Assembly: GCF_003533305.1 (NCBI RefSeq)
Contig: NZ_DOEH01000013.1
Location: 1-32,526, forward strand
Length of the DNA: 32,526 bases
From: Providencia sp.
Lineage (GTDB): Bacteria > Pseudomonadota > Gammaproteobacteria > Enterobacterales > Enterobacteriaceae
Direction: 5' to 3'
Below are positions 1 through 6,154 of the stretch, piece by piece (the stretch's first letter is position 1; each line of letters begins with the position of its first letter). Below the pieces are notes generated by a model. The model was not told the DNA's origin. It saw only the letters and a program-made list of their open reading frames with translations, and made no database searches. The translations under genes and the position numbers were made by a program.

Positions 1-248
1 TCATAGCCTAGAAAAGTATGCTTTAACATCTCCTTGACGGTCTCAGGCGTGAAATTAGACTTGTTCTTGCATAGATATTTGCTTATCTCTCCGCACCACA
101 TATGAAAAGTGGCATTCTGAGATAGTGAGCGTGTGGACTTCCAAGGCTTGATAATTATTCGGTGTGGTTGGTTTGTTGCTAGAACTTCTTTGAGGTGTTG
201 CCATGCTGCGGTTTTGGTTGATTCGTGGAAGAGGAAATCTGCTTCCAA
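1..248 (-). CDS. NinB-like recombination protein, partial (3' end cut by window)
   Basis: The reading frame is open to the window edge and gives 82 residues. It begins at a TTG with a perfect GGAGG five bases upstream; that GGAGG overlaps the stop of the preceding gene. The visible segment includes KPWKSTRSLSQNATFHMWCG and a closing FTPETVKEMLKHTFLGY. The 'xRSLSQNAxxHxW' pattern is that of NinB/YbcN-type phage recombination proteins, found in the nin region downstream of the replication genes, which is the position here. NinB (lambda Orf) is a recombination mediator in the Red pathway. The assignment comes from remembered family patterns on a truncated product. It is the last gene visible in the pR operon. 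Confidence 0.5.
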   Translation of the reverse strand, partial: MEADFLFHESTKTAAWQHLKEVLATNQPHRIIIKPWKSTRSLSQNATFHMWCGEISKYLCKNKSNFTPETVKEMLKHTFLGY

Positions 249-257
249 GTTAGCCTC

Positions 258-452
258 CTACGGTCTCCAATTCCACGCCCTTATAGCATCGCGCTTCGTA
301 GCGTAAGTTAGAGTGATTGGCTTTATTCTGCATTCACTACCAGCGCATCCTGCATACACGCCTTCACCGTCTGCTACTAGCTCGGCTTGTGCATTACAAA
401 ACGGACAATTACTTAGCGTTGCCCAGTTCGGTAACTTCAGGTCGTAAATCAC
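258..452 (-). CDS. Lar-like small zinc protein (copy 2)
   Basis: 64 residues. The CPFC pair (residues 16-19), two further cysteines in GCAGSEC, and the closing AIRAWNWRP are the hallmarks of the Lar/YdaQ-like restriction-alleviation family: a small zinc ribbon ending in an 'A..AWN.R' tail. Lar of Rac prophage relieves EcoKI type I restriction; whether this member does so is inference. The gene overlaps the 3' end of the preceding Lar-like gene by 44 bp, and its stop overlaps the ribosome-binding site of the NinB-like gene, so the three are probably translationally coupled. Confidence 0.6.
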   Translation of the reverse strand: MIYDLKLPNWATLSNCPFCNAQAELVADGEGVYAGCAGSECRIKPITLTYATKRDAIRAWNWRP

Positions 453-618
453 TGTTAGCTCTCCTGTTCCATGCTGCTATTGCTTCCTGCTCTGACGGCT
501 GAGCCATTCCTTGATGCTCACAACAATGACAAATTACAAACCACATTGGGAATTTAAGTTTTTTAGCGATACCAACTTTTGTTGATTTACATTCAAGGCA
601 CTTCTTGAGTTCGTTCAT
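409..618 (-). CDS. Lar-like small zinc protein (copy 1)
   Basis: 69 residues from the ATG at 618 (another ATG at 621 is directly adjacent). AGAGGG upstream fits the 618 start better. Visible features are CLEC near the N-terminus, a second pair in CHCC, and AIAAWNRR, the same C-terminal signature as in the next gene, followed by an extra 15-residue tail. It is a probable zinc ribbon of the Lar type. Two adjacent members may be a tandem duplication that has diverged strongly. It starts at the stop of the DUF551 gene. Confidence 0.55.
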   Translation of the reverse strand: MNELKKCLECKSTKVGIAKKLKFPMWFVICHCCEHQGMAQPSEQEAIAAWNRRANSDLRPEVTELGNAK

Positions 619-866
619 CATTCACCCTCTGGCATTGGTGGGAGTGGCATCCAGTGAGTTATTGGATAATCGTCATCTTCAATAAACTCATCGTTATCGC
701 TGATAAAATGGCAGTAAGAACGCGACCATACCCAACCTTCAAAACTTGAATCTGAACGCATGAAAACATGCCATACAAACTTGCCATTCCAAAACCATCC
801 AGCAAATACTGGCGTGTCTAGTTCAGGTAATTTATCTGAACACTTAACCCAATTAGTTCCCTGCAT
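618..866 (-). CDS. DUF551 family phage protein
   Basis: 82 residues from ATG 866, chosen because GGGAGG lies at ideal spacing upstream; the longer frame to 926 adds 20 unlikely residues that overlap the previous gene. 'WVKCSDKLPELDTPVFAG' at the N-terminus and 'ITHWMPLPPMP' at the C-terminus are the two conserved ends of DUF551 (usually 'WI.VSERLPE...' and '..THWMPLP.PP'). These proteins are common accessory genes in lambdoid phages and have no established function. Confidence 0.8.
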   Translation of the reverse strand: MQGTNWVKCSDKLPELDTPVFAGWFWNGKFVWHVFMRSDSSFEGWVWSRSYCHFISDNDEFIEDDDYPITHWMPLPPMPEGE

Positions 867-900
867 TAGATGCCTCCCTCTGTTAACGTTGTTCCTTTCA

Positions 901-1149
901 TCACTCACCTCTATGATTAATATCAATATTTTTAGTGTGAATCTTGAATGCCATCCTGATTAGAAGTGTCATCACTCCCGCATGAATAACCACTATTGGT
1001 AATGATTCTAGGTAGGCACTGAAATTAAATTTACTTAATTCCTCCATCACCATCATGAGTGACGCTAGACCCCAAACGATAAGTTGAAATAGAAACATCA
1101 GAGCAGTGTTACTAAATACTTTTACAAGTGCTTCCTCATACCATTTCAT
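901..1149 (-). CDS. Small two-span membrane protein
   Basis: 82 residues from ATG 1149 (a GTG directly upstream at 1152 is the alternative). Two hydrophobic stretches are visible, around residues 16-35 (ALMFLFQLIVWGLASLMMV) and 50-67 (LPIVVIHAGVMTLLIRMA), with a basic C-terminal tail (KIHTKNIDINHRGE), suggesting an inner-membrane hairpin. I do not recognise a family. It lies between the 235-residue unknown gene and DUF551 in the pR operon, where lambdoid phages carry variable accessory genes. Confidence 0.6.
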   Translation of the reverse strand: MKWYEEALVKVFSNTALMFLFQLIVWGLASLMMVMEELSKFNFSAYLESLPIVVIHAGVMTLLIRMAFKIHTKNIDINHRGE

Positions 1150-1164
1150 CACTCAACACCTCGC

Positions 1165-1872
1165 TTAATCATCAGTTGTTTTAAGGGTTATTTGCTTCCC
1201 TTCGGACAGAGACTGAACGCCTAATTGCTTTATTGCATTCATGATTGTGGCTTCAATCTCAGTCTTGCCTTGAGTGACCATTTTATCTACAGCCTCTTCA
1301 GCCAGAGTTACAGAGAAGGCTAAATTTTCAGGCAAGTTATTAACTCTGTTTTGCAGGGTGTTATAAAGTTCAGTTAGCTCTTTCTTCCCTGCTTTCCCCT
1401 TCGCTACAAGTTCATTCAACTGGTTTAATGCGTCATTAAATACCTTGGCTTCATTTTTTGCTGACTGCTTGACGTCATTTTTTATGCGTGACGTAATATC
1501 TTCAGCTTCAGAAATATCGATTTTCGGAGCGTTGACCATGTCGCCTGTGTTGTAGTAGTTCAATGTGCACGGAACGCCAGTGCCAGTGTTTGGTGTGGTT
1601 ATTAAATTAACAAACTGGCTCATCGTCATTGAAAAGTCAGCTATAACTGGCCGAGAGCCTTTTTCGTATGTTTTTGAATAATATACTTCTGACTCACTTC
1701 TTCTGGTTTCCTCACCAATTGCCAACTGAAAGTGCATGTAGTGTTGATGTGATAGGTTTGATCCAAAAAGAGTAGTTCCATTAGATTGAGTAACTGACAT
1801 CTTTAAAATTCCAAAAGCTGGATGTCTAGAAACAGTGCCTCTTTGGAAATCGTTAGTTTTAATTGGTTTCAT
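1165..1872 (-). CDS. Conserved phage protein of unknown function
   Basis: 235 residues with AAGGA upstream of the ATG. The N-terminal two thirds look like a beta-rich domain beginning 'KTNDFQRGTVSRHPAFGILK' and including 'MSMTQSQF'-like SMTMSQFVNLI. The C-terminal third (about 120-235) is charged and helical (DITSRIKNDVKQSAKNEAKV onward), a likely coiled coil. This type of protein occurs next to replication genes in several phages, but I know no function. Its position directly after the helicase loader suggests a link to early DNA metabolism; that is inference. Confidence 0.7.
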   Translation of the reverse strand: MKPIKTNDFQRGTVSRHPAFGILKMSVTQSNGTTLFGSNLSHQHYMHFQLAIGEETRRSESEVYYSKTYEKGSRPVIADFSMTMSQFVNLITTPNTGTGVPCTLNYYNTGDMVNAPKIDISEAEDITSRIKNDVKQSAKNEAKVFNDALNQLNELVAKGKAGKKELTELYNTLQNRVNNLPENLAFSVTLAEEAVDKMVTQGKTEIEATIMNAIKQLGVQSLSEGKQITLKTTDD

Positions 1873-1897
1873 CTAGAAGTCCTTATGATTTGGTGTG

Positions 1898-2626
1898 TTA
1901 CTTAACTTGGCTGCGATAGCTTTCCCATCCGAAATTAATCGTTGTCGGGCTACCCATTCTTAAACGGTCGATGACTCGTTCACCCAGCACCTTTGAAAGC
2001 TCTGCGAATGCTAGGTTTGTCAGCACTCCAACTGGCTTTTTGTTTGCTAATCGACGGTCTACAACTTGGAAGATAATTAAATCCTCGTTGAGGTTTCCTC
2101 GCTGCACGCCAACATCATCAAGCACCAGTAAATCAACCTCACACAGGTCATCGATTAGTTTCGACTCTGAGGTCTTGGCGTCCTTTTGGTAGGTTTCTCG
2201 AACTCTCATCATTAGGTCTGGCAGTGTGGCGATTAGAATGCTCTTGCCGTGCTGTATGAGGTGATTGCCAATTGCTGCCGCTAGGTGATTCTTTCCGGTT
2301 CCTGCGTTGCCGCTAAAGATAAATCCGCCAAAGTTTTTGCCAAAGTTCTCAGCGTAGTTTTTGGCTTTGCGTAATGCGGCTTGCTGTTCAGGCGTAGTGG
2401 CTTGGTAGTTATCGAATGTACAATCTAGATGCAACGGGTTAATACCAGAACGACCCATGATTTTATTCAGTCGAGTAACACGATTTGCATCGGTGATCCG
2501 CTTTGAATCAATTTCGCCCTGCTCTCGTTGCCATGCCATGAGCTCTTCGGGTGTTTCAAACTTTGGCTTGATGTGTTCCGGCATCAGCTTTCTAAACCGA
2601 GCCAGTGCTTGCATTCCTGTGCTCAT
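1898..2626 (-). CDS. DnaC-like helicase loader (AAA+ ATPase)
   Basis: 242 residues, about the size of E. coli DnaC. The Walker A motif is SGNAGTGKN (residues 105-113). The Asn after the Lys is unusual for P-loops but is also present in E. coli DnaC. Walker B is VDLLVLDDVG (about 164-173). A box VII-like LGERVIDRLRMG lies near the C-terminus, and the ending FGWESYRSQVK parallels FNWDSYRSRV in E. coli DnaC. It should load the host DnaB hexamer at the phage origin, the job of lambda P. The start codon overlaps the stop of the O-like gene by one base (TGATG), so translation is coupled. Confidence 0.92.
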   Translation of the reverse strand: MSTGMQALARFRKLMPEHIKPKFETPEELMAWQREQGEIDSKRITDANRVTRLNKIMGRSGINPLHLDCTFDNYQATTPEQQAALRKAKNYAENFGKNFGGFIFSGNAGTGKNHLAAAIGNHLIQHGKSILIATLPDLMMRVRETYQKDAKTSESKLIDDLCEVDLLVLDDVGVQRGNLNEDLIIFQVVDRRLANKKPVGVLTNLAFAELSKVLGERVIDRLRMGSPTTINFGWESYRSQVK

Positions 2627-3417
2627 CAGAAGTTCTCCGGTATGAATTCTTGGGTTCGACTAGGTGGCATAACGCGCTTTGATGGCGTCCAAGCTGACTT
2701 GGTGTTTTTGTTCTGGTAATTCAATTTCTGGCTAGCAGTGATAAACCAGTTCTTAGGTTTGTCAGCTCTAAACTCAATATCCAGTCGTCTCAGTTCGTGT
2801 TCAAGGTCGATGTTTGAATACAGGCTTTGCCACTCAGTGAAATCTTTTTGGTTTAATCGGATCACCTCGCCTTCAAATGCATACTTGCTAGACATCTGGT
2901 GAATACTTGCTGATTTATTTTCTGACTCATCAGGACAAGCCGGATTTTCGGCTTGGGTGTTATAGGGAATCAGGTTAAGGGAATCAGGATGAGGGAAGAG
3001 GGAATCAGCAGGGATAGTTTTGTTCTCTTCTGATTCTTGCACCATACTAGAACCGTGCTTTTCTGGTGCTTCTTCAATATCAATAGGTTGCGTTACTTGT
3101 TCTGGTATTTCACTAGCCGCTTCTTTCATGTGTGGGTTCTGGTGTTTCTTCCAGTTATTAATCTGGATAAACTCATTTCCATCTACTACATATCTAGTGA
3201 TAAAGTTTTTGCCATGTAATTGAGCGAGTAATTTGTCACAATCCGCATCGTCATAAGGCAAAACCATAGCTTTAATTTTGCGTGGTTTATCTTCTAGTCG
3301 ACCTTCGCGATCGGCAACTGTCCATAAGCCTACAAAAAGAACACGAGCCAATGGCTCGCATTCTGCTAAATCATCATTAGTAAAAAAGCCTGGCTTAATA
3401 TTTCTTGCTCTGGCCAT
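2626..3417 (-). CDS. Phage replication initiation protein (O-like, DnaT-like C-terminus)
   Basis: 263 residues. Residues 1-98 form a winged-helix-type domain typical of phage replication proteins (start ARARNIKPGFFTNDDLAE, then ALARVLFVGLW-like LARVLFVGLWTVADREGR and IQINNWKKHQNPH). A low-complexity linker follows to about 180. The C-terminal part (about 187-237: FTEWQSLYSNIDLEHELRRL, then KPKNWFITASQKLN) resembles DnaT/primosomal C-termini. The likely role is origin recognition and recruitment of the DnaC-like loader encoded next. By lambda analogy the origin may lie inside this gene, but I found no clear iterons. It overlaps its neighbours by 1 bp on both sides. Confidence 0.82.
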   Translation of the reverse strand: MARARNIKPGFFTNDDLAECEPLARVLFVGLWTVADREGRLEDKPRKIKAMVLPYDDADCDKLLAQLHGKNFITRYVVDGNEFIQINNWKKHQNPHMKEAASEIPEQVTQPIDIEEAPEKHGSSMVQESEENKTIPADSLFPHPDSLNLIPYNTQAENPACPDESENKSASIHQMSSKYAFEGEVIRLNQKDFTEWQSLYSNIDLEHELRRLDIEFRADKPKNWFITASQKLNYQNKNTKSAWTPSKRVMPPSRTQEFIPENF

Positions 3418-4085
3418 TAGAAAGGTACCTCCGTTATTTTTGCTAAATCAGGATACTTTAGTTCCCATTCCTTTCGCTGCTGCCCGATATAGCTATGAAT
3501 CAAATGAGCTGCCCCATCAGCAAAATAAAGAGAATGAGATTCATTGAATTTTTTGTGGCATAGGTGAGCGGCAAGTCTTATTAACCTTTCGGCAGTAGCA
3601 AGCTTGCAGCCAAGTACTCTAATGTCTAAAGAATCAAATAATTCATCAAGCCTTAGCTCTTTTAATGATTCTGAACAGATAATGTCAAAAGAGTCAGCGA
3701 GATCCTCTACCTTGGTTCCAGTTAAGGCCAAGCAAACTTCTGAACATATATCTGTTATATCTTCTAGGTCGCACTTAAAAAATTCCCTTGATTCATTTAT
3801 TCTGAATTCAGATAAGTGTTTGTGAATAAAGGATTCATCATCCGCTGGTGCGTCAGAATAAAAAGATGCCTCTATCTTGAATTTATCTGGAACGCCTGTC
3901 GCTGATGAGAGTTCTTTTGCTCTACTTTCGGGGGATACAGTTGTCATCCCTACCTTATAGATACCGGGCATATACTCATTACTAAGAACATACACCCAAC
4001 CTTCTGTTCTGAAGTTGTCAGGTAAATCGGCTGTCTTGCGAATATCCCTAGAAACGTTCATGCCGCCTAGGTGTCCTATGCTCAT
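3417..4085 (-). CDS. GIY-YIG family protein, T5orf172 type
   Basis: 222 residues. The N-terminal domain (about residues 28-112) shows the T5orf172 branch of the GIY-YIG fold: GWVYVLSN, then YKVGMTT, RAKELSSATGVPDKFKIEA, a conserved DDESFIHKHL and a closing ESREFFKC. The C-terminal half is helical and unassigned. GIY-YIG domains are nucleases, but T5orf172 members are largely uncharacterised. The start has GGAGG about nine bases upstream. It lies between cII and the O-like gene, a place normally without a gene in lambda, and its stop overlaps the O-like start (TAATG). It is therefore made early from pR, and may be an accessory nuclease or a DNA-binding protein. Confidence 0.85.
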   Translation of the reverse strand: MSIGHLGGMNVSRDIRKTADLPDNFRTEGWVYVLSNEYMPGIYKVGMTTVSPESRAKELSSATGVPDKFKIEASFYSDAPADDESFIHKHLSEFRINESREFFKCDLEDITDICSEVCLALTGTKVEDLADSFDIICSESLKELRLDELFDSLDIRVLGCKLATAERLIRLAAHLCHKKFNESHSLYFADGAAHLIHSYIGQQRKEWELKYPDLAKITEVPF

Positions 4086-4158
4086 TTCCTTCGACCTCCA
4101 TATCGATTTGTTGTGTAATTAATATTCATGTATAATTACCTCCTTAAAGTTGATCCCT

Positions 4159-4491
4159 TTAAATTGACAGTTCTATTTGAGCCTCATCGGTTGCAGCCTT
4201 TGAGGTTTTTCTTTTTGGGTATCTGACATACTCAAGCATTGCCGTTAATGCCTTTGCTATCTCCACTGACTCACTACCTTGAATAATCACATCTTGTATT
4301 GGTGCGTCGAACCCTATCGCATCAAGCAACTTAGCCGCCTTCTCGATAAAGCCATTCTCTGCTTGCCATCTAGTGATTTGAGATTCGTGTACACCGACAG
4401 CCTTCGCAACTTGCTTAGGTGTGGTTAAGATGATCCCTTTTCGAATACGGGATTCAATTGCATGTGCATTGCGTGTAGTTGCGTAGTCCAT
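4159..4491 (-). CDS. cII: CII transcriptional activator
   Basis: 110 residues, a little longer than lambda CII (97). The N-terminus (RNAHAIESRIRKGIILTTPK) and the helix-turn-helix VAKAVGVHESQITRWQAENG (about 28-47) match lambda CII region by region. The C-terminal tail (AATDEAQIELSI) matches the usual acidic '..QIxxx' ending. CII activates the repressor-establishment promoter pRE, and a perfect TTGC-N6-TTGC target lies over the first codons of this gene on the opposite strand (4469-4482). It is transcribed from pR beyond nutR, so its level should depend on the N-like antiterminator. Confidence 0.93.
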   Translation of the reverse strand: MDYATTRNAHAIESRIRKGIILTTPKQVAKAVGVHESQITRWQAENGFIEKAAKLLDAIGFDAPIQDVIIQGSESVEIAKALTAMLEYVRYPKRKTSKAATDEAQIELSI

Positions 4492-4501
4492 AATTTATAT
4501 T
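4469..4501 (+). promoter_or_regulatory. pRE with CII-binding site
   Basis: TTGCGTGTAGTTGC (4469-4482) is a perfect TTGC-N6-TTGC CII site; lambda pRE has TTGCGTTTGTTTGC. Thirteen bases later is TATATT (4496-4501), the same spacing as between the CII repeats and the -10 in lambda pRE. The promoter overlaps the cII start and points through antisense cro into cI, exactly as in lambda. Confidence 0.88.
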
Positions 4502-4529
4502 CCATTAAATAGTTACAGTTAGTCCGTTG

Positions 4530-4545
4530 CTCACGATCCTGTGAG
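4530..4545 (-). other. Short hairpin downstream of nutR (possible tR1-like element)
   Basis: On the pR transcript, CTCAC and GTGAG can pair around a six-base loop, between boxB and cII. No U-run follows, so it is not an intrinsic terminator. It could be part of a Rho-dependent tR1-like region, which in lambda lies at the same place. Weak evidence. Confidence 0.25.
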
Positions 4546-4553
4546 TTGTGGTT

Positions 4554-4594
4554 TCTCCCGTTTGCAAGGAGAGCGGATGAAATGTTAAAGAGCG
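4554..4594 (-). promoter_or_regulatory. nutR antitermination site (boxA and boxB)
   Basis: On the minus strand boxA reads CGCTCTTTAACATT (4594-4581), nearly the rrn/lambda consensus. It is followed by boxB TCTCCTTGCAAACGGGAGA (4572-4554), a 5-6 bp stem with loop TGCAAAC. nutL carries a boxB with the same core and loop. The site lies between cro and cII in the pR transcript, as in lambda. Confidence 0.85.
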
Positions 4595-4600
4595 GTATTA

Positions 4601-4786
4601 CTATTTTTTATTGCTGGGGAATGGTTTGATTTCAATTGCTTGAATTCCACCCTCGGTTGCTGTTAACAAAATATTTCTACCCTCTCTGAGGGCTTTACTA
4701 ATTGCGGTCTGATGTACCCCAATTAATGATGCTGCCTTTTCCTGACTGTTATTTTTTACATACTCAGACAAAGGAATTCTTTCCAT
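4601..4786 (-). CDS. cro: Cro repressor
   Basis: 61 residues from ATG 4786, which has AGGAG upstream; the frame extends to 4816 but that would start inside operator OR1. The sequence follows lambda Cro: ERIPLSEYVKNNSQEKAASL, helix-turn-helix LIGVHQTAISKALREG (about 21-36), a beta strand NILLTATEGG and the ending IKPFPSNKK, which is identical to lambda Cro. Cro dimers bind OR and OL and shut down pRM and the early promoters during lytic growth. First gene of the pR operon. Confidence 0.96.
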   Translation of the reverse strand: MERIPLSEYVKNNSQEKAASLIGVHQTAISKALREGRNILLTATEGGIQAIEIKPFPSNKK

Positions 4787-4815
4787 GGTAAATCTCCTTT
4801 TTATTCCACACCACA

Positions 4816-4844
4816 ATAATACTGAAAGTATTAATAAAGGTCAA
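4816..4844 (-). promoter_or_regulatory. pR promoter
   Basis: On the minus strand, -35 TTGACC (4844-4839) and -10 TATTAT (4821-4816) are separated by 17 bp. The same two hexamers and spacing occur in pL. One operator (4818-4832) covers the spacer and -10, and another (4843-4857) touches the -35, so bound repressor would block polymerase. Confidence 0.88.
4818..4832. promoter_or_regulatory. OR1-type operator
   Basis: AATACTGAAAGTATT is a near-perfect palindrome inside pR. It is the exact reverse complement of the OL operator at 7988-8002. Confidence 0.88.
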
Positions 4845-4857
4845 TACATATGGTATT
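4843..4857. promoter_or_regulatory. OR2-type operator
   Basis: AATACATATGGTATT begins 25 bp after the first operator. It lies just upstream of the weak -35 region of pRM, where bound CI could contact polymerase and activate its own gene. Confidence 0.82.
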
Positions 4858-4866
4858 AACACTTTT

Positions 4867-4881
4867 AATAGCATTGGTATT
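4867..4881. promoter_or_regulatory. OR3-type operator
   Basis: AATAGCATTGGTATT lies 24 bp from OR2 and overlaps the first base of the presumed pRM -10 (TAGAAT, 4881-4886). Binding here should repress cI, the lambda OR3 logic. It is the weakest match of the three. Confidence 0.78.
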
Positions 4882-4893
4882 AGAATTGAGACA
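4881..4893 (+). promoter_or_regulatory. pRM -10 region; cI mRNA likely leaderless
   Basis: TAGAAT (4881-4886) ends seven bases before the cI ATG at 4894, so a transcript from it would begin at or next to the start codon. There is no Shine-Dalgarno sequence and no good -35. That fits an activator-dependent pRM with a leaderless cI message, as in lambda. Confidence 0.65.
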
Positions 4894-5604
4894 ATGAGCA
4901 ATAAGAATAAATTGACGACAGAACAGCTTAATGACGCCAATCGTCTAAAGGCTTTGTATGAGTCCAAGAAAAAATCGCTAGGAATAACACAACAGCAAAT
5001 TGCTGACATGCTTGATATAAGTCAGGGCGGGGTTGGTCATTATCTAAATGGTAGAAACCCACTTAACGTTCAAATCGCTTCAGTGTTTTCTAATTTACTG
5101 CAAGTACCTATAAGCGAGTTCAGCCCATCCCTTGCTAAAGAAGCTGAGCTGATCACTAACGCATTATCTCCAAATGTGTCTAATCCAAGGCCATATCGTC
5201 CAGCGCCTAAATATCCAGTAATTAGCTGGGTTCAAGCAGGGTCTTGGAATGAAGCTTGTGAGCCATACACACTAGATCAGATAGATGAGTGGTATGAGTC
5301 AGAAGTGCATGTGCAAGGCTCCGCATTCTGGTTAAAAGTCGAAGGCGATTCTATGACAGCAGCATCAGGCCAAAGCGTTCCTGAGGGGTCGTTAGTGCTC
5401 GTAGATACTGGTCGAGAGGCTATAAACAATAGTTTAGTCATAGCTAAGTTAACTGATTCGAATGAAGCGACGTTTAAAAAACTGGTCATTGATGGCGGTC
5501 AAAAGTTCTTAAAAGGCTTAAACCCTGCATGGCCAATAACGCCAATCAATGGAAATTGTAAGATCATCGGCGTAGCTGTTCAGATGATGATGCGCTTAGT
5601 CTAG
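4894..5604 (+). CDS. cI: CI repressor, LexA/S24 type
   Basis: 236 residues, the length of lambda CI (237). The N-terminal helix-turn-helix (about 30-66) contains LGITQQQIADML and ISQGGVGHYLNGRNPLN, nearly the lambda recognition segment. The C-terminal half is a self-cleaving S24 domain. The expected Ala-Gly cleavage bond is at A115-G116 (WVQAGSW), the nucleophile is S153 in EGDSM, and the base lysine is K195 in TFKK. The repressor should therefore be inactivated by RecA after DNA damage, making the prophage SOS-inducible. It is made from pRM (maintenance) and pRE (establishment). The genes after it up to the terminator at 7881 are probably co-transcribed in the lysogen. Confidence 0.96.
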   Translation: MSNKNKLTTEQLNDANRLKALYESKKKSLGITQQQIADMLDISQGGVGHYLNGRNPLNVQIASVFSNLLQVPISEFSPSLAKEAELITNALSPNVSNPRPYRPAPKYPVISWVQAGSWNEACEPYTLDQIDEWYESEVHVQGSAFWLKVEGDSMTAASGQSVPEGSLVLVDTGREAINNSLVIAKLTDSNEATFKKLVIDGGQKFLKGLNPAWPITPINGNCKIIGVAVQMMMRLV

Positions 5605-5609
5605 TGGCC

Positions 5610-5626
5610 TGACGACACGTTTTAGG
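5610..5626 (+). repeat. 17-bp direct repeat, copy 1
   Basis: TGACGACACGTTTTAGG starts six bases after the cI stop. It is identical to 6111-6127. The two copies bracket the DUF3024 gene and the small membrane gene, suggesting a recombined or inserted segment. Confidence 0.9.
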
Positions 5627-5633
5627 AGAATGC

Positions 5634-5969
5634 ATGGCACTCAATGAAACAGAAATAGCAGACATTAAACGGTGCATGGAATTCTTTATGATGAAGCGCA
5701 GACCGCCTGCTTTTGTTCGGGATGAGGTAGATTTGCAATATCGTGTTATTGGTAATGAGGTGACTATTTATCGAGTCAATTACATCAATAATAAAAAGTA
5801 TGACTCACCTATTGCTAAGATAGTGCTAAATCGCCCTCATACAAGCTGGAATCTATATAGCATGGTTCAGCCTAACCAATGGATAGCTGCAATCAAAGAA
5901 TCAATACCGTCCTTCTCAGAGGCAATTAAGATAGTCGAGGATGATGTGACTTGTTGCTTCTTTGGGTAA
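5634..5969 (+). CDS. DUF3024 family protein
   Basis: 111 residues with AGGAG upstream of the ATG. 'MALNETEIADIKRCMEFFMMKRRPPAF' followed by RDEVDLQYRVIGNEVTIYRV and a tryptophan-rich second half (TSWNLYSMVQPNQW) matches the layout of DUF3024 proteins (start 'MALNE.E...I...V..FM..RRPP..IR.ELD..YRI'). No function is established for the family. The gene is 30 bp downstream of cI, so it should be expressed in the lysogen, and it lies in the slot where lambda keeps rexA. Whether it takes part in phage exclusion is unknown. Confidence 0.75.
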   Translation: MALNETEIADIKRCMEFFMMKRRPPAFVRDEVDLQYRVIGNEVTIYRVNYINNKKYDSPIAKIVLNRPHTSWNLYSMVQPNQWIAAIKESIPSFSEAIKIVEDDVTCCFFG

Positions 5970-5978
5970 CTATTTGAT

Positions 5979-6113
5979 ATGAAAAAATTACTTAGCTTTA
6001 TATCTAAACATAGGCTGCTGATATTGCTAATCATTGCAGCTACCGCGCTAGGGTATGTACTTCAATTTGTTGAAGAGCCTTTAGCATGGTTAACCGTCTA
6101 TGATAAAGAGTGA
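5979..6113 (+). CDS. Small single-span membrane protein
   Basis: 44 residues, starting MKKLLSFISKHR. One hydrophobic segment (about 13-30, LLILLIIAATALGYVLQF) is followed by an acidic C-terminus (VEEPLAWLTVYDKE). The basic N-terminus suggests the C-terminus faces the periplasm. The ribosome-binding site is weak. The stop codon is the first three bases of the second 17-bp repeat, so the present gene end may have been formed by the recombination that placed the repeat. It lies between DUF3024 and the SIR2 gene. A membrane partner for SIR2 or an unrelated small protein are both possible. Confidence 0.55.
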   Translation: MKKLLSFISKHRLLILLIIAATALGYVLQFVEEPLAWLTVYDKE

Positions 6114-6127
6114 CGACACGTTTTAGG
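6111..6127 (+). repeat. 17-bp direct repeat, copy 2
   Basis: Identical to 5610-5626 (TGACGACACGTTTTAGG); the sequences on either side of the copies differ. It lies 27 bp upstream of the SIR2 gene start. Confidence 0.9.
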
Positions 6128-6154
6128 GTGTGTAAATAAATTAAGGAGCGTTTT

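Noticed and set aside
618..926. Longer start for the DUF551 protein
   Set aside because: The family begins near WVKCSDKLPE, and GGGAGG supports the ATG at 866.
4764..5009. Minus-strand frame of 81 codons at the cI/cro boundary
   Set aside because: It covers all three OR operators and the cI start in antisense; hydrophobic by composition only.
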